The notes: a model not told the origin generated them from the sequence alone. 64,000 nt of DNA from Pleurotus djamor (GCA_029747585.1 JAPEVF010000185.1:1-64000), one strand, 5' to 3'; numbered from the stretch's first letter, positions 12,863 through 24,412 are shown. Made by a program: numbers and translations.

Positions 12863-13945
12863 CTCCACGCCTGCCTTACGGTGGGAAAGACCGTTAACGC
12901 CGAGTGCTAGCCAGGATACCTAGAGGGCGCTGCCTGCAGAGGCGAGAGTTGAAAAGAACGGAGAGAAAAAAGAGCGAAACGTCNGGGGCGAGAAGAACAG
13001 AAAGGGAAGCAAGGGAAATGAAGGGGGGGAGGACAGATAAAGAATGTCGGTCGACGATGGCAACAAATGGAGAGGAGTTTGTGTATTCTGATAGCGTAGT
13101 AATGATGGCATGCTTGCCTCGACGACTAGATGAATAGGATCACACAGGAACCGAATAAGGGCCCCCGATCATCATGGGCAGGCCAAGGATTCACGAAGAC
13201 GCACACACAAGGATCGTGCAATCAAGCTATGATAGAGCAGAGTGTTAATCTTCAGAAGGCGATAGAATGGCGAGGCCTACTTGCATTTCCAGTATCGAGC
13301 ATAACGATTCCCCACAGACGCGGGGGAAAGTAGAGCGGCCATCGGAGCTACAGCATGGAATAAATATACATCGCCATCGGCGAATCAAGACTTGCTTCAT
13401 TGAGATGGCAGAACATATGTGTATATCGCGCAATAAGCTGACAATAGCTCGTGGAAACCATCTACACCAGAGTCATCAGAATGGATGCACGCTTATCGGG
13501 TAGGGTGGGATAGTGTGTGGCGTCGGAGATGTCAAGGGCTGAGATACCGGCTTCAGCACAGAATGATGAGGCTTTCATGGACCTCTTCAACAAAGTCGGG
13601 GGAATCATCCTCGTAACTTAGCCTGTAGTAGAAGGAGGATGTACTTGCTGGGCTTGTACAGATATCAGGTATGGCCAATGAAGAGGTATGTGCGTGTACT
13701 CACGGTGACTTGTCCATCAGTACATATATCATGCTGGTATCCAAGATGGTTGAGGTCTTCCCGATAAGCTAGGGTTGGTCAAAAGCTGTGCACTCGATAG
13801 CAAGGTGGTCAACTGGTAGATGTAATATAGAGATCGGAGGAGCCGAGGGAGGCTGAGCAAAGTAGTATTATACAGCGAAGAGACTGAAAGTGGCGAGATG
13901 GCTGGCTCGGTGATGGAAAGATTGGGCAAGACAAGGATAGGCGCG
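12863..13945. other. Gap between seven-helix copies B and C
   Basis: No complete gene can be supported. On the minus strand, about 13700-13570, an open segment (YYRLSYEDDSPDFVEEVHES, ending in a stop) looks like a possible terminal exon, but I cannot connect it to a start. An N sits at 12984 in a purine-rich run. Confidence 0.35.
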
Positions 13946-15629
13946 CTAGGCTATGCTTTCCATTTTCTTCGAATCATCATGAACAACTTCAATCGGTCTT
14001 GATAGTGGCAGAGGGTTCCTTTTCCAAGAGCTCCAAGCAGAGAGTAAATCCTACAAGAAACAACGAATGAGACTCCGAGCGCGAAATCGTAGAAAAAGAG
14101 AAAAATATGGATCCATGGGAGTAAGCACGGACAAACCTGCTGAGTTCCAAATACGAAAATAGCAATGATCGGAACTATAAATAAGAAAAAGATTCCGTCA
14201 GATCTAGATTAGACACAATGAAAAGGCACCGGCGCCGAATGAGGCGGAACTGGGATGGAAATTGAAAGGAAGTGGCTGGGTACGTACTGGTGGCGAGGAG
14301 AAAGTCAGAGCCAGACCCATCAGCTTTCGCCGTTAGATACACGATGGTGAGTCTGCGATAAGGACAATGATCAGAAACTTCATCACGGTAGGGGTTGCTC
14401 GCTTTACCCACCCCAAGACCAGAGCACCTGAAAACGTAAAAACGATGACTCTGATGATCATGGTAATGTAGGACCTAGGTGGTTGACTTTTGCTTAAGAA
14501 CGTGCCAATGACGCCATAGTTGGCGGGCGAGAATAACTTTAGGGAACGTCAATATAGTGAATTACCTAAAAAGACGCACAAAGAACCTTCAAAAACCAGG
14601 GCAACGAGCATCAGCATGCCGGCGAATCCAGCCGTCACCTTCGACCTATACGGATATGAAGCATCAGAGTCAGAAAATGGGAAAGCCGCTGGTTTGTCAC
14701 GTACGGCAGTCGATTGAAGAAAATGTTGCAGTAGACGCCAGTCTTGTCGCGGGCCACTGTGCTCGGGTTCTGTAGGCCAAACTGAGAAGGGTGAAACATT
14801 CGATCATGCGCGTAAAGGCGGCAGAAAGGAGTCGGAGTCAGCATGTGAGGGCATCAGTTAGGTTTTGATGGTTGTTTTGATGAAATGATAGTGAATCGCG
14901 GAGGTCGGGAACCGTGAGGATAGAATCAAAGCTACATGAACGAGGGGAGCACATACCACGAGAAATCCGAAGAACACAGACAGTGACAGTACGTGAGGAA
15001 ATCCGATGAGCTGGGAGTGCATTGTGAGCGCCGTGGGCATAAGAAAATGACGTCGACACATACCAGGAGAAGTGACGCTCTCCTCGACATGACAATGGTC
15101 TTCTGTGAGACGGTCGAATGAACAAAGCACCAAGTCTAGAGGAGCCGGTCGGTCGGGAGTACATGTAGACTAAGAGAAGAAGAATGCGTACATGGATGAT
15201 GAGGGACAGGTTCGTGGCAGCTTGCCTGAAAACGATTTGAGTAGTGACCCGACCGACCTCCATCATCGTACTCACAAGACTGGCACTGCATGAACCAATG
15301 ACCCTTGCACAACACATATTCCAAATCCTGGATCATCGCCCGTTTGCATACCCGCGAAGAACAACAGGTCGTACGACAGGCACGAAAAGATCCACGCGAG
15401 GCAAAAGCTCATCCACACTGAGCTACGTTTGACGCCTGAAGAGCAGATAGCTGTGCACACGATGATAGACAACCCTATAGCACCAACAAGCTGAAGGACT
15501 GCAAAAGAAGTCGCGATCGATGGGACGCCAGGTCCACCACCTGACGTAGGATCACCTGCGAAAATAGGTTCAGTTTGCGATTGGTTTCCAACTTCCAAGC
15601 CTGATAGAGAACTGACGGAGAATCAACAT
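13946..15629 (-). CDS. Seven-helix, GPCR-like membrane protein, copy C (possible frameshift)
   Basis: The ATG at 15629 begins MLIL and splices (donor GTCAGT) to DPTSGGGPGVPSIATSF and helix 1. Then come VKRSSVWMSFCLAWIFSCLSY, LLFFAGMQTG, CVVQGSLVHAVPVL, QAATNLSLIIH, LIGFPHVLSLSVFFGFLV, FGLQNPSTVARDKTGVYCNI and VTAGFAGMLMLVALVFE. Near 14480 the exon reading LWRHWHVLKQKSTT meets a stop, and the homologous continuation (SYITMIIRVIVFTFSGALVL) is in the next frame. Downstream exons are intact: VPIIAIFVFGTQQ, then a final exon with DLLSAWSSWKRNPLPL ending at 13946. The shift may be a real lesion or an assembly indel. One exon between LSLIIH and LIGFP is poorly matched to the other copies. Confidence 0.6.
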
Positions 15630-16158
15630 CTCTCTAAGAATAAGTTGCCTCGAAACCAGCAATCGAGAAGACTAGAAAGCAAGCCTCCTGGGCCAGCAGG
15701 GAGGAGAGAGTTGAGCAAGAAAGGTAAAGTGATGGTGTTGTGATGGGAAGGGGAGCCCTGCGATTGACTTTTCTCTCAAGATATAGTGGGTCGAAGTATC
15801 CATTTGAGGATTTTCTGATGTTTCACGCCATTGGATATGGGAGAACCTGAGCTTGGGCCTGACTCATCCCGGTATGAAGGTGCGCGGGCGGTGATGGCGT
15901 TGCGAGGATGAAACGCTGCGAGAGACGCTGGACAACGGCAATGTTCATCTTGACGGTTGAGTGAATTGTCATGGTCTTCGCATTTGTTGTACTCTGAGGT
16001 ATGCTGATGGTGGGGTAAATCAATCGTTGGTGGAGGACAGCACGAACGAGTCGGAACAACATCATGATCAAGGCCACGGAATGGTGTGGTGCCGGGTTTG
16101 CTTGGGCGCTTGATTTGTCCTTCAACCACAACTTGCATCCCCGACCCTCGACAGAAAC
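15630..16158. other. Divergent intergenic region upstream of MOB gene
   Basis: It lies between the minus-strand seven-helix copy C and the plus-strand MOB gene, so it probably carries both promoters. ORFs here on the minus strand (15776-16179) show no family resemblance. Confidence 0.4.
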
Positions 16159-18265
16159 ATGGCAGTTCCCGTCATCCAAAGGCCGCTCAGAGGCTCGCGT
16201 ATCGCCTCTTTCTATCCTGTAAAATCACTTCCAGCCCTCTCATCGCTTGACAGCGCCTTTCAGCTACAAGAATACATATCTTTGCTTATACGCCTGGATG
16301 TTCACGACGTGGATACCATCGTTTCTATTCCAGGAAAGAACTCTACGAAGCCTTCCGCTGGGGAAACAAAGGCTGAGAACGGGGAGGTCGAAGGTGGTGA
16401 AGATGGCAAGGTGGCAGAGGATGGCGACGGAAACACTGGGGAAACAAGAAAGGGCGAGGTTTTGGTGGACAAGGCCTGCTGGATATACGAGCAGCTACGG
16501 TGCGTGCTTCCCCCATCAAATGCGGCATATCTTTCTCATTTCTCATAAATTTCCAGGAGGCTTGCTCAGGACCTCACGCATCCATTGATAACGATGCTTC
16601 AACAGGAATGCTCGCGAAGAACATGTCCAGAAATGAAAGCCGGTGAATGGCTCTACCTCTGTGTCGCCCATGGCACTGACGGAGCTATGGAGGTGAGTCA
16701 ACCTGAGCCTTTCACGGAGGAGATGATGCTTCTAACCCATGAATCAGTCGTGTTGTGCGATAGACTACATCCTCCATACCCTGGATAGCGCAACAGCACT
16801 TTTGAACTCTCCTCGGACCTTCCCTTCAAGACTCCAAATACCCCAATCCTCTCACCGCCACTTTTCATCTCTCGCACGACGTCTTGGTCGTATCTTCGCT
16901 CACGCGTACTTCCATCACCGTGAAGCTTTCGAGCAAGCCGAAGCTGAATCTTCGTTGTACGCCAGATTCCTCGCGCTGACGAGTAAATTCGAGCTCGTAC
17001 CTGTGGATTTCTTGGTCATTCCAAGAGGCTTTGGGTTTGGGGAGAGCGACAATAGCGCAGCAGAAGATACGGATAGAACGGGAAGAGACTCAAAGCCCCC
17101 TCGAATGCTTGCTGCGTCTACATCAAATGACCACCCTCTGAATGCTTATGAACCAACCGCTAGCCATACTGAATCTGACGTCAATGTACCCCCGGCGTCT
17201 GGGCAGCCCGTCAGTGGTCCTCCAGGGCTGGGTATCGATACCGTCATGCTTCTAGACCCTACGCCCCAACCTCAGCAAATTGCACTCCCTGAAAGCGGGA
17301 GTGAATCGCCCAAGAAGGTCGGTCGTAGCCGCACCGATACCATGGTCCTCAGCGACATATCCTTCATTGCCGAAGAATTATCCAAAGCCGACTCGACCAG
17401 CCCGAGCTCCGAAGGCGAAACTGGCGCGAGTGGGAGCAACAACACTACGGAGCCAACGTCCGTCATTGAAACGGACAATTTCGCCATCCTTCAACGTGGA
17501 GGAGAGCAGGAGAGCAAGCATCAATCTACAGAACCTCCCATCGCGGAACCAACTACCGAACCACCCGTGACTAAAGAGTCTCCGTCCGAACCTACTCCTT
17601 CTGTCCCAGAAACCTCAGAGCCTTCACTGCCCAAAGAATCGGCACCAGCGACTATTGCCCCGACCTCTGCGGAACCTCCCGTGGAGCCTGCTGCACCTGC
17701 GTCCACTGAGCCGCTTCCCACACCGTCATCCTCAACCGTGCCTGTAGACGTTCCTTCGGATGTGGACGACGAGGTTTCCCCTTCGGAGGCATCTACCTCC
17801 CAAGATGGCGAGACGCACGCAGAGAGTGAAATCGCCGATACGGCGGAGATCTCCTTAGGCATAGTCGACCTTAAGGAAGGCGAAACGAGCTCTAAGCCAG
17901 AAGAACCCGCGCCGGAAATTGTCTCCGAAAATAAAGATTCTCAGATCGCAGAGAGTCAGGGCACCCCCTCGGAAGACAAAGCCACTCCACCAGCTGCTGA
18001 GGAGAAGGAAGTCGTAGCGCCCGATGTGTCTACCAATAGTGTCGCGCAGCCTTCTACCGACGTCGTAGACGCCTCGTTCACCCCTGGAGTGGTTCCTCCC
18101 ACCGAGTCCAAAGAACCCACACCTGAAGTCACTCCCACAGGCGACGCAGAGACTGCGCCATCAATTGTCCCCGAAGAAGAGGTCGAAAAAACTAGCACTG
18201 CCAAGGAAGATGAAGGCACTGATGACTCAAAGGAGAAACCCTCTGCACCTTTGGCGTCTGTGTAA
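16159..18265 (+). CDS. MOB/phocein family protein with long acidic C-terminal tail
   Basis: MOB proteins are adaptors and co-activators of NDR/LATS or STRIPAK-linked kinases. Three exons are clear: 16159-16499, 16557-16692 and 16748-18265. Removal of the introns gives WIYEQLRRLAQDLTHPL, TCPEMKAGEWLYLCVAHG, CCAIDYILHTLDSATALLNS and SSHRHFSSLARRLGRIFAHA, then YFHHREAFEQAEAESSLYAR. This is the full phocein-type MOB fold with its zinc-ligand Cys/His residues. The N-terminal 100 residues contain an insert rich in Glu/Gly/Lys. The tail, about 340 residues after VIPRGFGFGE, is disordered and rich in Pro, Glu, Ser and Thr (PEST-like) with no domain. The junction reads MESCCAID, where I would expect MEQCCAID. 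The pathway role is known for the family only. Confidence 0.9.
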
Positions 18266-18865
18266 CTGCTTTAGGACTTGTTCGCAATTCTGGTTCTGCA
18301 TCCCTTCCATTCGGTCGTTTCCTAGGACTTGCCATAATAGAACACATGGACGCCACTGAGTCCACCGGCTTCATTCCACGACTGGACGCATTCTACTCTT
18401 GTGTACTGTACTCTACGAGATGGTGGATCTATGTCTAGGTAGCTTGTACTCTTACGCTTCGCCAGGCATCATCTGGACGAGAGTTGCTCTGCTTCAAACG
18501 ATTCTCTTCCACCTGCGATTTTTGCTTCCCCCCAACAGCCGGAAGATTTCCCCACATTACAGTTTCTCCGAGGAAAAAAATGCTTATGATCTTCGATGTA
18601 AAACGCCGTATGACTATCTAGATCCCGGTAGCTTGAAAACATGAACCCTGCATGACGCCCCGCCGAGGTAGAGGCGAGCTATCTCGATTCAGCGCTCGCC
18701 ACTACCTCGGACGCACTGGGTATGTTATTTAGTCAACCATCTGCAGCTTCGACAAAATTTCAGAAAGATAGTACATCCCCCTCTCAGCTCGTTATTACTG
18801 CGCTCAACCTAGCTTACCCTCGACGCTCTAGTCACTCCGCGCCCACTCCGTGCATAAATTTTATT
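18266..18865. other. Intergenic with start of a ~1 kb tandem duplication
   Basis: The segment about 18433-18480 (starting GTCTAGGTAGCTTGTACTCT) recurs at about 19435-19490. The segment around 18705-18760 (CCTCGGACGCACT, then GGTATGTTAT) recurs at about 19847-19900. These flank the two plus-strand small membrane-protein genes, so the promoter was duplicated with the gene. Confidence 0.6.
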
Positions 18866-19298
18866 ATGCAAACCTTCACCCAAAGCACTTCCTCAACCAT
18901 TCCTCCAGACGCAGAGGCTTCTTGTGCGCAAATGGCTCACGGACGACCGCAATATCGGTCCCCGTTGTATCCATCTATGCGATCTGAGCACGCACGAAAG
19001 CCGAAGACTGCTTCTCCGCATTTATCTGAGTGCACATTCAGGGGACACGAGGTACTTTCACCCTTCCCCCCGAAATGCAACGCCCAATGCTGACCTCAGT
19101 ACCGAATTTATTGCTCTTAAGGAAGCTAATAGCAACCACGGCTCTGGAACTCTCAACCGCGTCGGAAACGACCAACACAATCACAACCATTTTCACCGTG
19201 GCCCGAGCGCTCCGCTCCCTGCTCCCACAAATCACCACCTCGTCATTTTGATGGTGCTGGTGTTCCTAATATTTTGGAGAATGATTGATGGGATGTGA
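18866..19298 (+). CDS. Small single-pass membrane protein, GTxNxVxG motif, copy 1
   Basis: Two exons, 18866-19051 and 19122-19298, give a protein of about 120 residues. Exon 1 begins MQTFTQSTSSTIPPDAEAS and is polar and Arg/Ser/Pro-rich, with no signal peptide. Exon 2 starts in phase 0 with EANSNHGSGTLNRVGNDQ and continues HNHNHFH. A single hydrophobic helix follows (HHLVILMVLVFLIFWRMI), four residues from the stop. The layout suggests a tail-anchored or type II membrane protein with a short Asn/His/Gly motif facing the cytosol. Copy 2 is its tandem duplicate, and four more relatives lie at 25.2, 27.6, 30.1 and 37.3 kb. I know no assigned function for the family. Confidence 0.65.
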
Positions 19299-19984
19299 CG
19301 AGTGGGTGGTCTGTGAATAATCCCATCTTGAGAAGACTAGTACTGAGTCCACCCACTTCATTTTGCAACTGCAAGTACTCTACTCTTTCGTCTCTTCTGT
19401 ACTGTACCGTTACGCTATGACAGGATACATCGATGTCTAGGTAGCTTGTACTCTTACGCTTGGCCCGTATCTGGACGACAGCTGGTCCCATAGCCCGGTC
19501 GATGTCCGATTTTTGGAGAACTAGATGGCCGGNAAAACGTCTACGGTCCGACTTCTCTTGGGAATCGCGAAAACAACCCCCACGATTGAGCGTCCGGGAA
19601 ATACGGATTTTGACCGTCATTTCGGGACAGTAGACAGGCCCGAGGCCTGACTCGTCCTGTGAAACCATCGACACAAACCTCCCTATTCCAACACCCTCAC
19701 TGTAAGTAGCGGCCTGGCAACGAAGCCTGACTTGGACTGGACAGCCTCAAGGACTTTCGCTGTCCAGGATGCTCAGCAGCTCAAGGCATTCAATACCGAG
19801 TGGCTGTTCCAACCCGGCGCCGAGGGCAGTTTGGCGCTCGCCTCCACCTCGGACGCACTAGGTATGTTATATAGCGTAAATGAGACGTCGACAAATTCCA
19901 AACAGATAGCCTCCCCACTCTCAGCCCATCATCATTGAAGCTTGACGTTCTAGTGGCTCTCCAAAGTCCAAACACACATTTGAA
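19299..19984. other. Intergenic, duplicated promoter of copy 2
   Basis: It contains the second copy of the sequences noted at 18433 and 18705, with an N at 19533. The ORF at 19243-19674 (-) overlaps the copy 1 coding strand and has no recognisable domain. Confidence 0.4.
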
Positions 19985-20124
19985 ATGCAAACCTTCACTC
20001 AAATCTCTTCCTCAGCCCTTCCTCTGGAAGAAGAGGCTTCTGTTTCTAGAATGGAGCGTACACAACCTCGATATCGGTCCCCGTCGTACTCACCTATGCG
20101 ATCTGAAAGACGGCAGGCAAACAT

Positions 20125-20132
20125 CGTGGCCG
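20125..20132. repeat. 8-bp target-site duplication, left
   Basis: CGTGGCCG directly abuts the left inverted repeat and recurs at 21407-21414 after the right one. Confidence 0.85.
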
Positions 20133-21406
20133 CAGTGTTGCGAGTTAAGGTTAAGGCTTAATTTATATTAAGGGTTATTAATGCTTAAGGGTTAAGGGTT
20201 AACATGCGTGACAAATAATATTAAGACTTAATACCTTAATATGAGTGTAAGACTATATTTGAACGTTGAAAGTGTTGGGCGAGCAAAGCCTTTATTTCTT
20301 CGGCCTACATCTAGCCCAAAAAGAATATCTCCAGCAAAAGGGAATATTTTTTACGAAAGTATTACTAGGCGGACCTCTTCGCACTATTACACATGTCATG
20401 GCTAGGGGCAGTTCGATGTGAGCGACTCAACTGGTGTTGAGATCGCTGATTTGGCTGCTTTCATAGATGCTGAGAGTATAGATTGAGTTTTGAAATACAA
20501 TACTCACCTCTGTAAGTAGCCTACAAAGCTAGCGTAAGCGTTCGCGGGGAGCCNAGTTAGAAGGGGGGGGGACAGGGGAGAGTCCTGGTAAATCAGGAGA
20601 TGGAAACGAAAACGGCCTTGAGAAACGGTGGGAACATCTGAACATGCTGAATTTTCAGTAATCATGCTATCAATGGTTGTGAGCCAAGCAGGACATAACA
20701 AACACTGCTTTTCGGACCTAGGAATAAGAAAAGATGGGCCCGACTGCAAAGCTGACTCTCTCTCTCGAAGCTGGAGAACAAGGCGCAAGCGAGGCGGAGA
20801 TGAATTAGGATATGAAAAATGCTAGCCTCTAGGCTGACATAGTGCCGGGTCAATGTCGACGTCCGGGCAAAATAGACAACCAAATCTTGGATGCCGGAAC
20901 GCAAACGGCGTGAAAATCACAAATCTGTGCGGGTTGAACGCCTCTTTGATGTTACGCGGCTTGATATGGGTGGCGACAGAGGTAAATAGTGTGAAAGTGA
21001 GGAAGCGACATATTCAAGTGGTAAAATCTGCAACATCGTGGAGGTGGAAATTGGTAAGATCGAAGACAGAAAGACAAGAACTACTACAAGCAAACGTTTG
21101 AAACTACGAGAATTCCGTGTACCACTGAGCTTCCTGGCTATCTCGCACCTTGGCCCAGCTTTTCGGGAAAGTAACAGATCAGTTCAGCGTCTGAAACGTC
21201 GCAGTTTGGATTAAGAAGGTAGAAAGACGGTTGAGTATGAGGGGGAAGCAGTCAACGACGGCGCAAAAGGTCACTTCCTGATTTGTCGATTTGTCAGCGC
21301 TATGTTTTGTTAAGCCTTAATTTAGCCCTTAATTAAAAACATTAATTAAGCCATTAAGACTTAATTTGAATCGCCGCCCTTATTAACCCCTTAACTCGCA
21401 ACACTG
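20133..21406. mobile_element. Non-autonomous hAT-like element (1274 bp)
   Basis: The ends are an 18-bp perfect inverted repeat, CAGTGTTGCGAGTTAAGG, at 20133-20150 and 21389-21406. It is flanked by an 8-bp direct repeat CGTGGCCG at 20125-20132 and 21407-21414. An 8-bp target duplication and CAG-type termini are typical of hAT transposons. The subterminal 60-80 bp on both sides are packed with TTAA/TTAAGG units. No transposase can be read inside, so movement would need an enzyme supplied in trans. An N occurs at 20554. Confidence 0.85.
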
Positions 21407-21414
21407 CGTGGCCG
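21407..21414. repeat. 8-bp target-site duplication, right
   Basis: CGTGGCCG, identical to 20125-20132, lies immediately after the right terminal inverted repeat. Confidence 0.85.
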
Positions 21415-21708
21415 GCGAGCATCTACTTTCAGGAGCTCAGGAGTGGGTGTTCAGGGGAAACAAGGTATTTCACTGCCCACCGCTCGCCCGCATTCAACGC
21501 CTAACTGTGGTACATCATTCTTAAGGAAACCAACAGTAACTACGGCTCTGGTACTCTCAACCGTGTCGGAAACAATCAACATAATCATAACCATTTCCAC
21601 AAGCACCGTGGTCCGAGCGCTCCGCTTCCTTCTCCTACAAATCACCACCTTGTCATTTTCATGGTGTTGGTATTTCTCATACTTTGGAGAATTATTGATG
21701 GAATGTGA

Positions 21709-22535
21709 TGGTGGGTGGTCTTGCAAAACCCTATCTTACGAAGACTGACATGCACATATTTCAGGTCTTGTTGTTTTATAGTTATTTGTCACCCATTGTT
21801 TATTTTATCCACCTTCTACGGGAATTTTGAACTTGATCAAAGCGAAGGTTGAGATGGGTGGCAGGTCACGATCAGGTGCTAAAGTGATCAGGCCTCAGGC
21901 CTCAGGGGCAGTCCTAGGAGTAATAAGTATACGCCCTTCAATTTTCCTGTCAGTATCTCAGTGTTACTAGCCGCACATTCGTATTGGTAGTCCACCTGAG
22001 TAGCAGCCAATATCCTTGCCACGAGAACGCCCACTTCTCCCTTCGTGCGACCAACACAATCGCTGGAAACGCGCAAAGCCTGCTAAGCACTCATCCTCCG
22101 TGTATTTTGGGACTGACCCAGAGTACCTACAGGTTAGTACTCACAGCTCCGTCTGCTGAATAGATACTCGCTGGTCTTCTTCCCGTGAACTCCTGTCCTT
22201 GGGTATCAGGAATAGATATTACGCAGCCTAGAATCCTCGCCGAAGTCATGTCGGGCACGGGGGCGTAGCGGCCATCATTTTGGCTTGGCTTCACGAAGAC
22301 TACGATACTTAACAGGGAACCTGTCCAGCCAGTTTGAATCAATCGTCGTCAGTGAGCGGTCTGATATAAGCAAACCGCGCGATATGATTGGCTCGCGTGA
22401 CTGGTACGGTACTCACAGGGGCCCTGACGCCTGATTCTAACCGCTTCTCTGCCTTCCAGTCCCATTTCCTTAAGTTTACGACCTTCCTGCTCTCCCGTCC
22501 TTCTTTATGCCCCCGTTTCTACCACCTTCCAAACG
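21709..22535. other. Intergenic upstream of ZIP transporter
   Basis: No gene is supported. CT-rich tracts at about 22480-22530 just before the start codon are typical of fungal promoters. Confidence 0.4.
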
Positions 22536-24412
22536 ATGAGCCCAAACTACTTTTCTCATCTTGCGAGTCACTCGAGTCTGGAGAGCCAGCAGGTCATGGA
22601 GGAGATAATAAAGAAACGGATCGGCGCAATGGCTTTGATATTCGTCGTTTCACTATTCGGTGCGTCCATGGCCATCCGTTTTCGTGATTTATGAGGCCGG
22701 ACTTGGCTTTTTCAGCTGTTACGTTCCCTGGGATGTCGAGAAAGATAAAAATCCTTCGAATACCGCACTATGTTTTCTTTGTCGGAAAACACTTCGGGAC
22801 AGGTTCGTCTAAGTCCACCCTCCGGCTTTGACTGTCTGAGGAACTTTTCAGGCGTCATATTGGCAACGGCATTCTGCCATCTCCTCCAGGATGCCTTCAC
22901 CTCTCTTCTAGATCCAGAGGTCCAAAAACATACGAATGTTGCTCGCTGGACGGGTCTGATAATGTCAGTATGTACCCTGAAGCTGCGCTACGTCGTGCTC
23001 ATAACGCCCCGACCAGACTTTGCTCTCTCTTGGCCATCTTTCTCATCGAATGTGAGTCCTTATCGATATCTCCGGTATTCCGCGGCGGCTAATCGGTCGT
23101 TTCGCACACGTTTCGCAGACATATCCACCTCCTACGTCGATAGGCTCAACGCCGACCCTTCGTCCCCCACCTCTCCCGCTAACTCACCTTCGAGGCCAAC
23201 ATCTCCTGTGCCCCCTCCAATAGCTGTCGTGCTGAGCCAGTCGAGACCGCTCTCGCCGTCAGAACGAACTCCACTCCTTCCTTCACCTCTCCACTCCCGT
23301 AGCCCATCTCCCAACGGAGTCCCCATCCCCGGGCGCCAACGCTCACATTCCCTACACGAACCTTCGTCACCCTACTTGCCTCTAATACACTCGAACAACC
23401 CGCGCTACGTGAATATTCTTGGAGACAGAGATCACCACCGATGCTGTTGCACCCACGACGAATTCTGCGGTACCAAACGCCGAGAGAGGAAACACCGACA
23501 CAGTCATAGCCATAAGAACAAGATACATACTGTTCACGAAATCCCGCCTGCGAAGCCTTCGGTCGTGGGCATCTTCGTTCCCGCAGAGTATGTGAACCAC
23601 GAAAGTGAGGATCGTACGGACGAAGAGCGGGGGAGATCGCCAGAGAGAACTCCTCGCCCTCGTGATGGCGGCGGCCATCATCATCATGACTTAAACTTCC
23701 TAGGGGATGGGGACCACACCAGTCCCAGCCCGGCGCCTGGAGGAGGCCGAAGACGTCAAGTTGTTGGCATACTGGTATGTTTCTCACCCGCTTTCGTCGG
23801 CTGGCTCGTATTCTGACGATGCCTTGCTAGGTGCTGCAACTTGGTATCATGATACACTCCCTTGTGATTGGGCTAACACTCTCTATCACCCCCAAGTCTG
23901 ACTTCAGTACGTTTACCATTATATCCATCCATCATTCACAGCACCCCATGCTGACCTTCCCTTTAGCGCCTCTCCTTACGGCAATATTTTTCCATCAACT
24001 CTTCGAAGGGTTATCCCTCGGAATCCGCATTGCCAGCCTTCCACCACCGCCATCACCGAACAAAGATGAGCATGAGCATCCCTCATCCAGTTCTCATCCC
24101 CATTCCCATTCCTCAGGTGGTTCCATCCTCTCTGCCACCCTGTCCTTCCTCTTCGCCGCGACAACACCCGCTGGTATCCTCATAGGGCTAATCTCATTCG
24201 GCGTCGGTGAAGGTGTACATCTACGCCTAACTCAAGGCATCATGTCGGCCGTTTCCGCGGGTATGCTGATTTACGCTACGTGCGTAGAAATGCTTGCCGG
24301 AGACTTTGTTATGGACCCACATATGCATATGGGTCCTGGGGGTGTACGTAGACAGGTTGTTGCACTGGTTAGCTTGCTTTGTGGGGTTGTAGGGATGTCT
24401 CTTGTCGATTAG
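22536..24412 (+). CDS. ZIP family zinc/iron transporter
   Basis: ZIP permeases move Zn2+ or Fe2+ into the cytosol. The start at 22536 reads MSPNYFSHLASHSSLES. Several short exons give IGAMALIFVVSLFG, AVTFPGMSR, then HYVFFVGKHFG, GVILATAFCHLLQDAF and SLLAIFLIEY. A variable loop of about 230 residues follows, with CCCTHDEFCG, HRHSHSHK and GGHHHHD clusters that could sense or bind metal. The C-terminal half has GIMIHSLVIGLTLS, the core transport motif in family terms, then LLTAIFFHQLFEGLSLGIRI, GVGEGVHLRLTQGIMSAVSA and LIYATCVEML. The order matches eukaryotic ZIP I transporters with eight helices. The loop is unusually long. Introns interrupt at about 22660, 22801, 22964, 23050, 23773 and 23907. 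Confidence 0.88.

Larger units (their letters stand above)
19985..21708 (+). pseudogene. Small membrane protein copy 2, split by a transposon
   Basis: Exon 1 starts at 19985 (MQTFTQISSSALPLEEEAS) and is close to copy 1. At 20132 the frame enters an inserted element and stops soon after. Past the element, from 21415, the same frame continues (VFRGNK) to a donor at 21465. Exon 2, 21526-21708, is open: ETNSNYGSGTLNRVGNNQ, an Asn/His stretch, then the membrane helix LVIFMVLVFLILWRII. Taking out the element together with one copy of its 8-bp target duplication leaves the frame uninterrupted. The lesion is therefore a single recent insertion in an otherwise sound gene. The element is too long and lacks the splice context to be read as a normal intron, but retention or splicing out is not excluded. 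Confidence 0.7.

Noticed and set aside
13570..13720. Terminal exon of an unknown minus-strand gene
   Set aside because: The open segment is plausible but I could not join it to any start or to the neighbouring seven-helix genes.
17521..18219. Ser/Gly/Val-rich minus-strand ORFs
   Set aside because: They are exact antisense shadows of the Pro/Glu/Ser/Thr-rich MOB tail and have no start context or splice signals.
20176..20215. Telomere-like TTAAGGG repeats
   Set aside because: The unit is TTAAGGG, not the usual fungal TTAGGG, and it lies in the subterminal zone of the hAT-like element, with a mirrored set at the other end.
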